A program made the translations under genes and the position numbers. A stretch of DNA of 17,120 nucleotides, taken from Salinirussus sp. Lineage in GTDB: Archaea > Halobacteriota > Halobacteria > Halobacteriales > Haloarculaceae. Positions within the stretch are counted from its first letter, which is position 1, and every line of letters begins with the position of its first letter. The notes below the pieces were generated by a model. The model ran no database searches, was not told where the DNA came from, and was given only the letters and a program-made list of their open reading frames with translations. Below, piece by piece: positions 7,631-14,439 of this stretch. The stretch lies in contig JAQCNN010000080.1 in NCBI GenBank assembly GCA_028275005.1, forward strand, positions 1-17,120, written 5' to 3'.

Positions 7631-8179
7631 CTACCTCCGGAGGGTACGGCTCCCCCTGTCGGTGTCCCGGTGTGTGGGGTGAGTCACGGTCCACAGCCAG
7701 GTGAGCACAGCAACCGCGGTGAGCGCGAACCCGAACAGAGTGAGCGTGTCGAACTCGAAGGCGAGGAAGTGCGCGGCAAAGCTGGGTTCGGTGTCGTACG
7801 CCGGAAGCGGGAGGAGCGGCCACCCGAGATAGGAGAGGTCGGCCCACTGGCCTGCCAGCACCGCTCCGAGCCCGTCGACAAGGAGATGAGAGAGGTAGCC
7901 AAATGCCCCACCCAGCGCGACTGCCGGGCGGCCGAGACGGACGGCGACCACGGACCAGCAGAGGCCAGCGACGACCGCCCCGAACAGCAGCGAGTGGCCG
8001 AGCGAGCGGCCGGCCGGGAGGACGGCAACGGTCCACGCAAGTGGCTTGTCGAGCAGGTCGGGCGCCTGCGTTCCGAGGACGGCCGCGAGGACGGGCAAAC
8101 CACGGAGCGGTCGCCCCAGGCGACGGGCGTAGGCGATGTAGAGGAGGTAGCCAACAGCGGCGTGTGTCCAGGGCCACAT
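7631..8179 (-). CDS. YdjM/DUF457-type membrane-bound metal-dependent hydrolase family protein
   Basis: The 182-residue protein has the pattern of the YdjM-like (DUF457, 'LexA-regulated inner-membrane hydrolase') family. It starts with WPWTHAAVGYLLY, which carries the first conserved His (H6), followed by QAPDLLDKP (D41, D44), GRSLGHSLLFG (H62) and GYLSHLLVDG (H98, D102). These His/Asp positions lie at membrane-segment ends and are thought to bind a metal. About four hydrophobic segments are visible (residues 29-36 into 47-55, 64-80, 86-101, 145-163), with a short Arg-rich C-terminus. Catalytic activity has not been firmly established for the family, so 'hydrolase' is a family label. The ATG at 8179 has a TATA-like element exactly 27 nt upstream. 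Confidence 0.85.
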   Translation of the reverse strand: MWPWTHAAVGYLLYIAYARRLGRPLRGLPVLAAVLGTQAPDLLDKPLAWTVAVLPAGRSLGHSLLFGAVVAGLCWSVVAVRLGRPAVALGGAFGYLSHLLVDGLGAVLAGQWADLSYLGWPLLPLPAYDTEPSFAAHFLAFEFDTLTLFGFALTAVAVLTWLWTVTHPTHRDTDRGSRTLRR

Positions 8180-8201
8180 ACACCACTGCTGGGGGTCCTG
8201 G

Positions 8202-8209
8202 GTGATATG
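8202..8209 (-). promoter_or_regulatory. TATA-like box for the DUF457 gene
   Basis: On the minus strand the sequence reads CATATCAC, centred 27 nt before the ATG at 8179, the ideal spacing for leaderless transcription. The 76-nt gap to the upstream lipase-like gene contains nothing else recognisable. Confidence 0.45.
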
Positions 8210-8255
8210 CTCCCGGTCTCCACTGCGCTACAGGCAGGCCCCGTGAACAGCGGGG

Positions 8256-9110
8256 CTACACGAACGTCCGGACGTTGTAGGGGCTCTCGTCGGCGACCCA
8301 CTCGTAGACCAGTTCGAGGCTGTCCAGGCTCTCCCGGGCCCCGTCGTGGTCGGTCTCCAGGGCGACGTTCGTCGCCCCGTCGAGGGCCGGGCTGTCGGGT
8401 CGTTGCATGAACAGGGGGTCCTCGACCCCACGGATCGTGTAGTAGTCGACGGCACCCGGTGTCTCGTCCTCGTTGAGCGCGGCGAGTGGGCTCTCCTCGG
8501 CGGTGCCGTCCTGGAGGAAGTGACACACCTCGTAGGTCCCGTCGGTGAGGCCGGCCCGGACGGCAAGCGCGAACAGTTCACTCCCGTGGTTCGCGCCGGC
8601 GATACCGACGAAACTGTCGACCCGGTCGTAGCAGGCCTCACGCGCCAGCCAGTAGCGAAGCCCCGTTACACCCAGGCTGTGACCGACGACCGACACCGCC
8701 TCGGCGCCGGTGTGGTCACACACCTGCGCGACGAACTCGTCGAGTTGGTCGGCCATCTCGGCGTGGGTCGGACTGCCGTCGCCGAACGATATCGCCCAGA
8801 GTTCGTCACCGGTGTACGACCGGTTCAGGAAAAACTCCGCGTGTGGCTCCCAGTCACAGGCGTCGCGCTGGTTGCCGTGGACGAAGACGACAGGCGGGCG
8901 CTCGACACCGGGTTCGGTGTCGTGAAAGTCGTGGCCGCCCCAGCCGCCGTAGTCGTCGGTGTCCCAGGGGAGTCGGCTGTCGTCGGTCCGGTCGTGGGCG
9001 CAGTCGACACGGCAGCCGTCGTTGCGCCGACACCGCCGGATCAGGCCGTAGTCCACCGAGAGGACCTGCCTGAGCGACGCCGAGGAGCGCGAGTCCCGCC
9101 TACTAGCCAT
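8256..9110 (-). CDS. Alpha/beta hydrolase, lipase class 2-like (GHSLG serine hydrolase)
   Basis: The 284-residue protein is an alpha/beta hydrolase likely to cleave esters or lipids. The oxyanion strand PPVVFVHGNQRDACDW (residues 72-87) leads to the nucleophile elbow VVGHSLG with S145. A likely catalytic His is H255 (LETDHDGARES), and an Asp in VEDPLFM is a candidate third member. The GIAGANHGSE segment after the nucleophile resembles lipase class 2/esterase families. Seven Cys residues are present (27, 33, 37, 85, 131, 160, 196), three clustered before the core as C-x5-C-x3-C; this is unusual for a haloarchaeal protein. No signal peptide is evident, so location is uncertain. Two Met starts compete: 9110 (chosen; about 5 nt from the predicted transcription start) and 9125, which adds five residues. 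Divergent from the esterase gene at 9310. Confidence 0.85.
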   Translation of the reverse strand: MASRRDSRSSASLRQVLSVDYGLIRRCRRNDGCRVDCAHDRTDDSRLPWDTDDYGGWGGHDFHDTEPGVERPPVVFVHGNQRDACDWEPHAEFFLNRSYTGDELWAISFGDGSPTHAEMADQLDEFVAQVCDHTGAEAVSVVGHSLGVTGLRYWLAREACYDRVDSFVGIAGANHGSELFALAVRAGLTDGTYEVCHFLQDGTAEESPLAALNEDETPGAVDYYTIRGVEDPLFMQRPDSPALDGATNVALETDHDGARESLDSLELVYEWVADESPYNVRTFV

Positions 9111-9137
9111 TGTAACATACGTCATAGCGTGCCACGC

Positions 9138-9146
9138 CTATTTATT
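9138..9146 (-). promoter_or_regulatory. TATA-like box for the lipase-like gene
   Basis: The minus strand reads AATAAATAG, a strong AT-rich block in the divergent gap, centred about 32 nt before the ATG at 9110. A second candidate (CCTATACC at 9153-9160) would instead fit the alternative start at 9125. The 9126-9309 gap holds these and the plus-strand promoter below; nothing else is recognised. Confidence 0.45.
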
Positions 9147-9273
9147 CCTACTGGTATAGGGTACCTACCGAGTCTCGCCGGCCGAGTGGGCCGTCCCTGG
9201 CACTGCCGCCGACCACGCGCACGCCACCGACGGTGTCTGTCACGCCTCGCGGGTAGCCCTGTCGACCGGTGGC

Positions 9274-9287
9274 GATAGGGTTAACCC
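9274..9287 (+). promoter_or_regulatory. Promoter element with GGGTTAACCC palindrome before the esterase gene
   Basis: GATAGGGTTAACCC is centred about 30 nt before the ATG at 9310. The AT-rich core is at TATA-box distance and overlaps a perfect 10-bp palindrome (9278-9287). A palindrome at the TATA position could be an operator for a dimeric regulator that blocks TBP binding; this role is inference. Confidence 0.35.
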
Positions 9288-9309
9288 GAGACCGGTACTG
9301 GCCGGAGAC

Positions 9310-10263
9310 ATGGCAGACCGACCAGACCCGGCCGCACAGGAAGTTATCGAGATGTCCGAGGCCGTCCCGGTCCCGCCGAGCAACGGGCTCTCGGCGGAGA
9401 GTGCCCGCCAGCGCCTGGAGGACATCATGGGCGACCTGCCGGTCGAGGACGTCGGCAACACCGAGGAGTACAGCATTGCCGGCCCGGAGACGACCGACCG
9501 AGACCTCCCGCTGCGGGTGTACGAACCCGACGTCGAGCCCCCCTATCCTATCCTCGTCTACTACCACGGCGGCGGGTTCATGGTCGGCGGTCTCGACACT
9601 CACGACAACATCTGTGCCGCGCTGACCAACCGCGCCGAGTGTCTCACCGTCTCGGTCGACTACCGGCTCAGCCCCGACCACCCCTTCCCGGCGGGGCTCG
9701 AGGACGCCTACCGGGCCGTCGAGTGGGCGAAGACGTTCGGCGAGAAGCTCAACGGCGACCCCGACCGGCTCGCCGTTGCCGGGGACAGCGCCGGGGGCAA
9801 CCTGGCCGCGGCCGTCTCGCTGTTGGCCCGCGACCAGGGCGGCCCCGCCCTCGACTACCAGGGTCTGATCTACCCCGGGACGGCCTCGCCGGTGCTCCAC
9901 GACATCCCGAGCCACGAGGAAAACGCCGAGGGGTACTTCCTGGAGACCGAGACCGTCGAGTTCTACTACGAGAACTACGTCCAGAGCCCCGCCCACGTCC
10001 GCAACGCCTACGCGTCACCGCTGCTCGCCGGCGACCTCTCCGGACTGGCGCCGGCGACCGTCATCACCGCCGGCTTCGACCCGATCCGCGACGAGGGGAT
10101 TCGCTACGCCGACCGCCTCAGCGAGGACGGTGTCGAGACCGAACATCTGCACTACGAGGAGATGATCCACGCGTTCGTGAGCCTGCCAACGGCGATCCCA
10201 CAGGGCGAGGACGCCCTGGACCAGCTCGGCGGGCATCTCGCCGGGGCGTTCGGGACCGCCTGA
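9310..10263 (+). CDS. Alpha/beta hydrolase, HSL-family (family IV) carboxylesterase
   Basis: This 317-residue cytosolic esterase belongs to the hormone-sensitive-lipase group, which typically cleaves short- to medium-chain esters. The oxyanion-hole motif HGGG lies at residues 86-89 (YYHGGGFMVGG). VDYRLSPDHPFPAGLED is the family's second signature. The nucleophile elbow GDSAGG contains S160. D257 (AGFDPIRDEG) and H287 (EEMIHAF) complete the triad, matching the spacing of characterised archaeal esterases such as the Archaeoglobus enzyme. The first 45 or so residues form the cap region. Length is normal for the family. It is paralogous to the gene at 11189. Together the two flank an SDR gene, on which this one converges with 16 bp between stops. 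Natural substrate unknown. Confidence 0.93.
   Translation: MADRPDPAAQEVIEMSEAVPVPPSNGLSAESARQRLEDIMGDLPVEDVGNTEEYSIAGPETTDRDLPLRVYEPDVEPPYPILVYYHGGGFMVGGLDTHDNICAALTNRAECLTVSVDYRLSPDHPFPAGLEDAYRAVEWAKTFGEKLNGDPDRLAVAGDSAGGNLAAAVSLLARDQGGPALDYQGLIYPGTASPVLHDIPSHEENAEGYFLETETVEFYYENYVQSPAHVRNAYASPLLAGDLSGLAPATVITAGFDPIRDEGIRYADRLSEDGVETEHLHYEEMIHAFVSLPTAIPQGEDALDQLGGHLAGAFGTA
9799..9822 (+). repeat. 24-nt identity shared with 11681-11704 (paralogous esterases)
   Basis: The nucleotides immediately after the GDSAGG codons encode NLAAAVSL and are identical to 11681-11704 over 24 bases. This reflects paralogy and shared codon preference in a conserved helix, and possibly local gene conversion. It is not a mobile repeat. 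Confidence 0.7.
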
Positions 10264-10279
10264 GACCGACCGGCGCCGG

Positions 10280-11059
10280 TCAGTACCAGGCACCGCCGGA
10301 GGCGACGTTGAGGTCCTGTGCGGTGATGTGTCGGCCGTCGTCGCTGGCCAGGTGTGCGATCATCTCGGCGATATCCGACTGCTCGGTGAACTCCGGCACC
10401 GCCAGGTCGGCGAGATACTGCTCCTCGCGGACCTCGTCGACCGGGCGGCCCTGTTCCTCGGCCTGTGCCTCGATCACCTGCTCGATGCGCTCGCCGGCGA
10501 CCGGGCCGGGACAGATGGTGTTGACCGTCACACCGTCGTCGCCGAGTTCGTGGGCCCACGTCCGGCTCATCCCGATCATCGCCATGTTCGCGGCCGCGTA
10601 CGGCGAGCGGTTCGGGTAGGGCCGTTTCCCGCCCACAGAGGAGATGTTGACCACAGTCCCCCGGTCACTCTCCCGGAGGTGTGGGACGCTGTGTTTCAGG
10701 CACAGAAACGGGCCAAACACCTTCACGTCTGTCATCAGCTGCCACTCGTCGGCCGCGACCTCCTCGACCGGCGCGGTCGGCCCGGAGTGACCCGCGTTGT
10801 TGACGAGGATATCCAGCCCGCCAAACGCCTCCACGGTCGCCTCGACCGATGCCGCGACGTTGTCCTCCTCGGTGACGTCGGTCTCGACCGGTAGCGCCCG
10901 GTCGTCGTCACCGACCCGTTCGGCTGTCTCGTAGATACCGTCCGACCGCGCCGCGATAGCGACGTTTGCGCCGTACTCGGCGAGCGTGACCGCGATCTCC
11001 TCGCCGATCCCCTGACTCGCGCCCGTAACGAACGCCGTTGCGCCGTCCAGTTTGGACAT
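10280..11059 (-). CDS. SDR-family oxidoreductase with exchanged Asn/Lys active-site residues
   Basis: This 259-residue protein has the classical SDR fold: TGASQGIG cofactor loop (12-19), R38 at the end of the second strand (favouring NADP(H)), NNAG (87-90), SSVGG with S141, and Y154. Two tetrad positions are altered. The residue expected to be Asn is K113 (TDVKVFG, codon AAG), and the residue expected to be Lys is N158 (YAAAN, codon AAC). The S-Y spacing and the 113/141/154/158 register match the canonical tetrad exactly. Activity may be changed, lost or restored by the swap. The ATG at 11059 begins the conserved N-terminus; an in-frame GTG at 11104 adds unconserved Arg/Pro-rich residues. It lies between two esterases transcribed the other way, so it might oxidise or reduce an alcohol or carbonyl released from their esters (inference). 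Confidence 0.9.
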   Translation of the reverse strand: MSKLDGATAFVTGASQGIGEEIAVTLAEYGANVAIAARSDGIYETAERVGDDDRALPVETDVTEEDNVAASVEATVEAFGGLDILVNNAGHSGPTAPVEEVAADEWQLMTDVKVFGPFLCLKHSVPHLRESDRGTVVNISSVGGKRPYPNRSPYAAANMAMIGMSRTWAHELGDDGVTVNTICPGPVAGERIEQVIEAQAEEQGRPVDEVREEQYLADLAVPEFTEQSDIAEMIAHLASDDGRHITAQDLNVASGGAWY

Positions 11060-11081
11060 GCCGACCCTGTTTGACGGGGGC

Positions 11082-11089
11082 CCTCTTAG
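11082..11089 (-). promoter_or_regulatory. Possible TATA-like box for the SDR gene at 11059
   Basis: The minus strand reads CCTAAGAG, centred about 27 nt before the ATG. The motif is weak and is called from spacing alone. Confidence 0.25.
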
Positions 11090-11157
11090 GCGTGCCGGCA
11101 CCACCGGGTCCGGCCCGTCGGGGTTGGCCTGTCACCGGTCGCCGGCGCGTCCCCGGG

Positions 11158-11165
11158 GATTATAC
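11158..11165 (+). promoter_or_regulatory. TATA box for the second HSL esterase gene
   Basis: GATTATAC stands out in the GC-rich divergent gap and is centred 27 nt before the ATG at 11189. It is the best TATA match in the window and indicates a leaderless transcript independent of the first esterase. Confidence 0.55.
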
Positions 11166-11188
11166 CGTCGCCGGACACAGCCACCGTT

Positions 11189-12145
11189 ATGCAGCCAACA
11201 GCAGCCGACGAGCCACACCCGGAGGTCCAGGCCGTCCTCGAGGAGATGGACGAGGTCGACATCCTCCCGCTCAACCAGTACGGCCCGGCGGGCGCCCGCG
11301 AGGTGTACTCCGAGATGCAGCCGGACGTCGACGGCCCCGAGGTCGGGGCTGTCGAGGACCGCACCGTCCCCGGTTACGACGGCGGCCCCGAGGTCCCGGT
11401 CCGTGTCTACCGTCCCGACGGTGAGGGGCCGTTCCCGACAGTTGTCTTCTACCACGGCGGCGGGTTCGTCATCGGCGACCTGGAGAGTCACGACCTCACC
11501 TGTCGCTACCTGGCAAACGAGACCGACAGCGTCGTCGTCGCGGTCGACTACCGGCTCGCGCCCGAACACCCCTTTCCGGCGGCCGTCGAGGACTGCTACG
11601 CGGCGACCGTCTGGGCGGCCGACACCGAGGCCCTGGACACCGACGACAACCTCGCAGTGATGGGTGACAGTGCGGGTGGGAACCTGGCCGCGGCCGTCTC
11701 GCTGCTGGCCCGGGACCTCGAAGGGCCGGCGGTCGACCGGCAGATACTGGTCTACCCCGCGACCAGCCGCAGCGAGGACTGGCCCTCGATGGAGCAGTTC
11801 GGCGAGGGCTACTTTCTCCAGGCCGAGGACATGGACTGGTTCCACGACTCCTACGTCCCTAACGAGGTCGACGGGGCCAACCCCTACGCCAACCCGCTCG
11901 AAGCAAAGGACCTCTCGGGGCTGCCGCCCGCGACCCTCATCACCGCCGGCTTCGACCCCCTGCGCGACCAGGGGGCAGCCTACGCCGAGGCACTCGAGGC
12001 TGCTGGGGTCGACGTCGCGTACCGCAACTACGAGGGGATGATTCACGGCTTTTTCACCATGCTCGAGGGCATGGCCGAACTCGACGACGCCCACGAGGCG
12101 CTCGGCCTGGTTGCCGAGGACCTCGCCGGGTCCTTCGAGCGGTAG
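11189..12145 (+). CDS. Alpha/beta hydrolase, HSL-family (family IV) carboxylesterase, second copy
   Basis: This 318-residue esterase is a paralogue of the gene at 9310. HGGG lies at residues 89-92 (FYHGGGFVIGD), VDYRLAPEHPFPAAVED at 119-135, GDSAGG with nucleophile S161, D256 in AGFDPLRDQG, and H286 in EGMIHGFF. All catalytic elements are intact. The segment LSGLPPATLITAGFDPLRD is nearly the same as in the first copy. The cap region and the middle loop (SRSEDWPSMEQFGEGYF) differ, suggesting different substrate choice. The N-terminus has an acidic, helical look. The ATG at 11189 is supported by a TATA box 27 nt upstream. Its stop codon is only 8 bp from that of the convergent pilus membrane-protein gene. 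Confidence 0.93.
   Translation: MQPTAADEPHPEVQAVLEEMDEVDILPLNQYGPAGAREVYSEMQPDVDGPEVGAVEDRTVPGYDGGPEVPVRVYRPDGEGPFPTVVFYHGGGFVIGDLESHDLTCRYLANETDSVVVAVDYRLAPEHPFPAAVEDCYAATVWAADTEALDTDDNLAVMGDSAGGNLAAAVSLLARDLEGPAVDRQILVYPATSRSEDWPSMEQFGEGYFLQAEDMDWFHDSYVPNEVDGANPYANPLEAKDLSGLPPATLITAGFDPLRDQGAAYAEALEAAGVDVAYRNYEGMIHGFFTMLEGMAELDDAHEALGLVAEDLAGSFER
11681..11704 (+). repeat. 24-nt identity shared with 9799-9822
   Basis: Second member of the identical stretch following the GDSAGG nucleophile codons; see the partner at 9799. Confidence 0.7.
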
Positions 12146-12153
12146 TCGCCCCG

Positions 12154-14439
12154 CTACTGCCGGCGACGGCGTCCTCCGGCGTGTCGTGGACGGCACCGCC
12201 CGCCACGGCGGCTGCGGCCACGGCGGCCGGCCGGTCCCGACGACGCCTGACTCCGGTGGTCCGTCGTCGACCCGTTGCTGTCCACGCCCGGAAGGAACCC
12301 GGCGACCCGGGCCCGGACCTCCCGGAGTGCAGCGGGGCCGGTCGCGCCGGCGACCAGAAGCAGTGACTCACTGCTCCCGCTGTCACCCGAGGAGACCGCG
12401 CTGACCGCAACCCAGACGAGCAGGGCGACCGTCGAGAGCGCAACAGCGTACTTCACGCCCGAGACCAACTCGACGTTGCGGATGTAGCCCGCGATGAACG
12501 AGGAGATGACCGCCTGCAGGGTAACAGCGTGGAAGAACAGCAGCGAGAGCACCTCGGTGTCGACACCGCTGAAGCTTCCGGCGGGGTTCGACCCGCTGCC
12601 GCCACCACTGCCACCCGCGGACTGTGCCAGCCCGGCCATCACCTCGAGGAACTGCAGTTTCAGCAGCGCCATCACACCCAACAGGGTGAAGTATGTCATG
12701 ATGATGATGACCATCTGCATCCGCGTTCGGGCGCGGCGTTCGCGGTCGATATCGTCCTGATTCTCGGAGGCCTGTGCCGCCGTCGAGAGAACGTCCTGGA
12801 TCTGGTGAGAGGCCTCCTGTGCCTCGCCGATGAGTTTGACCGTCCGGGCCAGCCGGGGGATGTGGTAGCTGTTGTTGAACTCCCGGAGCGCCTCCTTCAG
12901 ACTGGTTCCGTAGTTGACCTTCGCGTGCATCGCCTCGAACTCGTCGGCGAGTTTGCCCGAGGAGGTGTCCGAGACGACCCGGACAGACTCGAGCAGCGTC
13001 ATCCCGGTGTCGTTGGCGCTGGCGAGCTTCCGGAGGTTGTCCGAGAGGCTCCCGAGCACCCCCCGCCGGGAGCGGACGTTCCACTCGTAGAAGACCGCAA
13101 GCGGAACGAAGTTGAGGTACATCGGCACGTAGAACCAGATGAACGTGCTCCAGACGGGCTGGGCGACCATCCCGTCGAAGGAGAGCGGTGCGTTCCCGGT
13201 CACGACGGCGGCGACGAGCACCAGAATCGAGAAGGGGACGGTGACCGCGAGCACCAGCATCGGGTGGTCCCTGAAGAAGTGGTGTGGCGCCCGGAGGATC
13301 TCCAGTAGTTCGTAGGTCCCCTCCCGGCGCTTGATCCGGTCGAAGACGCCGTGGTCACCGGTGTACTGCTCGACCAGGCCGGGGTTGAAGACCCCGATCC
13401 CGCCCGCGTTCCCGCCTTTGGGGTCGATGTCGTCGTCTGCGTCGGCCCGGATGTAGCCGTCACCGATACTGTCCTGGGTGACCGTCGACGTGAGGACGAG
13501 AAAGCCCACGCCGATGAGCGGGATCAGCCCGTAGACCGTCCCGTACAGCAGCATCGCCTGGGCCTCGCCCATCATCTGCATGATGACGAGGATGATGATC
13601 AAAAGCAGCGGGAACAGCGAGAGGGTCATGTACATCTCGCCGAACAGCTCCAGGGTGTCGAGCAGTTTCTCCTGTTCCTGCTTTGCGGTGCGCATGTGCT
13701 TGTCCTTCTGGTCCTCGAGGAACGAGGTCATGTCACCCCCGGAGTTGATGATCGAGAGCATGTCCGTCAGAAACTGCGAGAGTTCGTCACTGGGGGTCTC
13801 GATGGCCTGGTTCCGGATCGCGGTTCGGTAGTCCGTGTCGAAGTACTCGGTCTCGAGGACGACCGACTGGAACTCCTGGGCAACCTCCCCGTAGGTGTCG
13901 TCGGCCTTCGCCATCGCCTGGAGGATCTCCAGTTGATTCATCCCACCTACCGAGAGAGCGTACATGAAGGCGATCGAGTCGGAGAGGAGCACGTTGATCT
14001 CGCGTTTGCGCGCGCCGGCCCGGAAGTACGGGATCGACACCAGCGAGCCAAAGCCGATCGTAAAGCCAACCGAGCCAAAGAGGAGTCCCGCGAGAAGGAT
14101 CAGGACCGGCCCCTTTACTGCGTTGACCACCGGCAGAATGTTCTCCGGGACCGGCAACCCGATCAGCGTCGTGTCGGGGCCGACAAACGCCTGCACGAAC
14201 AGCCACCCGCCGAACACGCCGAGCACCCACAGTGCGAGTCCGGCGATGACCCCGACGGCCAGCCCCCGCGAGAGGAACATCTCCACGTTGTCGGCCATCC
14301 GTGCCTGTGCGAGTTTCTCCTCGATACTGGCGACAAACTCGCCGTCCTCGTCGAACAGCCGGTCGTACAGCGGGTAGAAGGTCGCACTCAGCGAGTCCCC
14401 GCCGAGTGCCTCGCCGCTTCCCTGGCGGTCGAGACTCAT
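12154..14439 (-). CDS. TadC/PilC-like type II/IV secretion system F membrane protein (double T2SSF)
   Basis: The 761-residue polytopic protein is the membrane platform that couples a pilus or secretion ATPase to subunit assembly. Two cytoplasmic T2SSF-type helical domains are visible: about residues 145-270 (SVGGMNQLEILQAMAKADDT ... SFLEDQ) and 480-570 (NDTGMTLLESVRVVSDTSSG ... GEAQEASHQIQDVLS). About nine hydrophobic segments surround them, near residues 60-86, 110-140, 275-297, 303-325, 400-420, 435-458, 575-605, 635-655 and 664-683. This two-domain layout is usual for haloarchaeal PilC/TadC proteins. A Gly/Ser linker (SAGGSGGGSGSN) precedes the last two segments. The start overlaps the ATPase stop (ATGA), indicating coupled translation. 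After the last membrane segment come about 80 residues, the last 28 with 12 Arg, which looks abnormal and may mark a frameshift near 12240 or a lost stop codon. Confidence 0.9.
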   Translation of the reverse strand: MSLDRQGSGEALGGDSLSATFYPLYDRLFDEDGEFVASIEEKLAQARMADNVEMFLSRGLAVGVIAGLALWVLGVFGGWLFVQAFVGPDTTLIGLPVPENILPVVNAVKGPVLILLAGLLFGSVGFTIGFGSLVSIPYFRAGARKREINVLLSDSIAFMYALSVGGMNQLEILQAMAKADDTYGEVAQEFQSVVLETEYFDTDYRTAIRNQAIETPSDELSQFLTDMLSIINSGGDMTSFLEDQKDKHMRTAKQEQEKLLDTLELFGEMYMTLSLFPLLLIIILVIMQMMGEAQAMLLYGTVYGLIPLIGVGFLVLTSTVTQDSIGDGYIRADADDDIDPKGGNAGGIGVFNPGLVEQYTGDHGVFDRIKRREGTYELLEILRAPHHFFRDHPMLVLAVTVPFSILVLVAAVVTGNAPLSFDGMVAQPVWSTFIWFYVPMYLNFVPLAVFYEWNVRSRRGVLGSLSDNLRKLASANDTGMTLLESVRVVSDTSSGKLADEFEAMHAKVNYGTSLKEALREFNNSYHIPRLARTVKLIGEAQEASHQIQDVLSTAAQASENQDDIDRERRARTRMQMVIIIMTYFTLLGVMALLKLQFLEVMAGLAQSAGGSGGGSGSNPAGSFSGVDTEVLSLLFFHAVTLQAVISSFIAGYIRNVELVSGVKYAVALSTVALLVWVAVSAVSSGDSGSSESLLLVAGATGPAALREVRARVAGFLPGVDSNGSTTDHRSQASSGPAGRRGRSRRGGRCRPRHAGGRRRRQ

